Assembly (NCBI RefSeq): GCF_001418655.1
Contig: NZ_LIQZ01000087.1
Span: 1-64,000 of the forward strand
Direction: 5' to 3'
From: Streptomyces phaeochromogenes
GTDB lineage: Bacteria; Actinomycetota; Actinomycetes; Streptomycetales; Streptomycetaceae
Length of the DNA stretch: 64,000 nucleotides
Made by a program: the position numbers and the translations under genes. This document shows positions 62,385-64,000 of the stretch, piece by piece (within the stretch, counting starts at the first letter, position 1; the number at the start of each line of letters is the position of its first letter). The notes below the pieces were generated by a model. That model ran no database searches and was not told where the DNA came from. It saw nothing but the letters and a program-made list of their open reading frames with translations.

Positions 62385-64000
62385 CACGCAGCGGCCCCGA
62401 CCGGGGTCCGACATCCTCCGTACCGCTCTGCGCCGCAACATCGGCGCCATGGTCTGGGGCACCGTCCTCATGGGCCTTTACCAGGCGGGTGAGACGGCCT
62501 TTCCCATCGCGCTCGGCCTGATCGTCGAACACACGATGCAGGGCGACCGGACCCTGGGCGCGCTCGGCCTGTCGATCGGCGCGCTGGCCGTGATCATCAC
62601 GACCGTGTCGCTGTCGTGGCGGTTCGGGATGCGCGTCCTGCAGAAGGCCAACACGACCGAGGCACACCGCTGGCGGGTGCGGGTCGCGGCCTGCGGACTC
62701 CAGCCGGTGGCCAGGGACGTCGACCTCAAGTCCGGCGAGATCCTGACCATCGCCACCGAGGATGCCGACCAGACCGCCGACATCATCGAGGTGGTCCCGC
62801 TGCTGATCAGCTCGCTGGTCGCGGTGGTGGTCGCGGCGGTCGCGCTGGGCCTGGCCGACATCCGGCTCGGTCTGCTGGTGATCGTGGGAACCGTCGCGAT
62901 CCTGTCCGTCCTGAGCGTGATGTCCAAGCGGATCGGCGCCAGCACCCAGGAACAGCAGGCCCGGGTCGCACGGGCCGGGGCGAAGGTCGCCGACCTGATC
63001 ATCGGCCTCCGCCCGCTGCACGGCTTCGGCGGCAACCACGCGGCGTTCCGCTCCTACCGGAAGGTCAGCACGGAGGCCAAGCACCAGGCGATCACCGTCG
63101 CCAAGGTGAACGGCGTCTACGCGGGCACCGCGCTGGCCCTCAACGCGGTCCTCGCCGCCGCCGTGACCCTCACGGCCGGCTGGCTCGCGTTCGGCGGCGA
63201 GATCACCATCGGTGAACTCGTCATGGCCGTGGGCCTGGCGCAGTTCATCATGGAACCCCTCAAACTGTTCTCGGAGATGCCGAAGTACGTGATGATCGCG
63301 CGCGCGTCCGCCGAGCGGATGGCGCTGGTCCTGACCGCGCCGCCGGTGACGACGCCGGGCCCGGAGCGCCCGTCCGAGGGCGGAGCCCTGGAGATCGACT
63401 GTGTCCGGTACGGGACCCTGCGCGACGTGAAGTTCCAGGTGCCGGCCGGCGAGTTCGTGGCGATCGCCGTCTACCAGCCCCGCTCGGCGGCCGACCTCGC
63501 GTCGGTCCTGGCCGTGAACGTCCCGCCCGAGGCGTACGAGGGAGCCGTGCGGGTCGGCGGGCAGGAGCTCGCGGACCTGTCGGTCGAGGCGGTGCGCGAG
63601 CACATGCTGGTGAACCCCTACGACGGGGAGATCTTCGCGGGCACCCTCCGCACGAACATCGACCCGTCCGGCACCAGCCGGACCGTCCCCGAGGCCGTCG
63701 AGGCGTCCCTGCTGACCGATGTCGTCGCCCTACACCGCGAAGGCCTCGACCACGGCGTCCGCGACCGCGGCGCGAACCTCTCAGGAGGACAGCGCCAACG
63801 CCTGTCCCTGGCCCGCGCGTTGGCCGCCGACACCGACGTCCTCGTCCTGCACGACCCGACGACGGCCGTCGACGCGGTCACCGAACAACTCATCGCCCGC
63901 AACATCGCGAAACTCCGCCGAGGCCGCACCACCGTCGTCCTCACCAGCAGCCCGGCCCTCCTCGACGCCGCCGACCGAGTCCTGGTCCTGGACGACGGCG
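62371..64000 (+). CDS. cchI: Coelichelin exporter half CchI (runs off the right edge)
   Basis: 543 complete codons in the window; ATG at 62371 overlaps the cchH end by 14 bases. Membrane domain about 20-320. The ATPase keeps the signature [16 protein letters not shown] near 469, but Walker A reads [11 protein letters not shown], Walker [13 protein letters not shown] with Pro for the catalytic Glu, and the switch His is absent (LTSSPALL). This exactly complements CchG. It lacks only its last residues. Confidence 0.92.
   Translation, partial: MTTPDTQRPRPGSDILRTALRRNIGAMVWGTVLMGLYQAGETAFPIALGLIVEHTMQGDRTLGALGLSIGALAVIITTVSLSWRFGMRVLQKANTTEAHRWRVRVAACGLQPVARDVDLKSGEILTIATEDADQTADIIEVVPLLISSLVAVVVAAVALGLADIRLGLLVIVGTVAILSVLSVMSKRIGASTQEQQARVARAGAKVADLIIGLRPLHGFGGNHAAFRSYRKVSTEAKHQAITVAKVNGVYAGTALALNAVLAAAVTLTAGWLAFGGEITIGELVMAVGLAQFIMEPLKLFSEMPKYVMIARASAERMALVLTAPPVTTPGPERPSEGGALEIDCVRYGTLRDVKFQVPAGEFVAIAVYQPRSAADLASVLAVNVPPEAYEGAVRVGGQELADLSVEAVREHMLVNPYDGEIFAGTLRTNIDPSGTSRTVPEAVEASLLTDVVALHREGLDHGVRDRGANLSGGQRQRLSLARALAADTDVLVLHDPTTAVDAVTEQLIARNIAKLRRGRTTVVLTSSPALLDAADRVLVLDDG

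Noticed and set aside
58851-62471. A second long minus-strand frame opposite the third NRPS module
   Set aside because: The same shadow effect; no recognisable motif and wrong codon-position GC.
1-64000. tRNA or rRNA genes, CRISPR arrays, insertion sequences, attachment sites, origins
   Set aside because: I read for cloverleaf-like, regularly spaced repeat, transposase and integrase signals and saw none. Weak tRNA-like structures could be missed without a covariance search.

Overview
The window is high-GC DNA with dense, overlapping genes (ATGA and GTGA junctions), GTG starts and iron boxes of the actinobacterial DmdR/IdeR type. It carries a complete coelichelin-type NRPS, so the source is almost certainly a Streptomyces or a close relative. 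I see no RNA gene, CRISPR array, transposase or phage gene.

Left part (1-3.5 kb): a SigE-family sigma factor is coupled to a membrane-anchored beta-propeller protein, next to a divergent cytochrome P450. From 12.0 down to 3.5 kb runs one tight minus-strand operon of nine genes. It is a Nit1C-type locus, a family tied to nitrilase, nitrogen starvation and cyanide assimilation. It contains two tandem nitrilase paralogues, one of which has lost the catalytic Cys and the first Glu. From 15.6 to 12.1 kb is a molybdate operon, modABC plus a free double-Mop protein, with a relic of a DNA-binding domain just upstream of modA. From 15.9 to 26.5 kb the genes are mostly unrelated single genes: M24-like hydrolase, GH43-like enzyme, zinc-ribbon membrane protein, a 56-residue protein, an ABC exporter, a VOC protein, an SDR and pyruvate carboxylase.

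Middle (26.6-31.9 kb): a DUF2235 hydrolase diverges from a coupled three-gene operon of a caspase-like protease, an unknown protein and a metallo-beta-lactamase-fold hydrolase. A convergent Nudix-like protein with a degenerate Nudix box follows. This looks like a possible conflict or stress module.

Right part (32.0-64.0 kb): iron. From 42.7 kb to the end lie cchA (minus) and cchB to cchI (plus), the coelichelin order. The three A-domain codes read from the protein are DINYWGGIGK, DFWNIGMVHK and DMENLGLINK. They predict formyl-hydroxyornithine, threonine and hydroxyornithine. E domains follow modules 1 and 2, and there is no thioesterase. Facing this, from 32.1 to 42.5 kb, lies a second set of the same gene families without an NRPS: binding lipoprotein, exporter pair, ornithine monooxygenase, a formyltransferase gene gutted by an internal deletion, and an ABC importer. 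An argB gene for ornithine supply is translationally coupled to the gutted gene. Iron boxes sit before most of these units. The window ends inside cchI.
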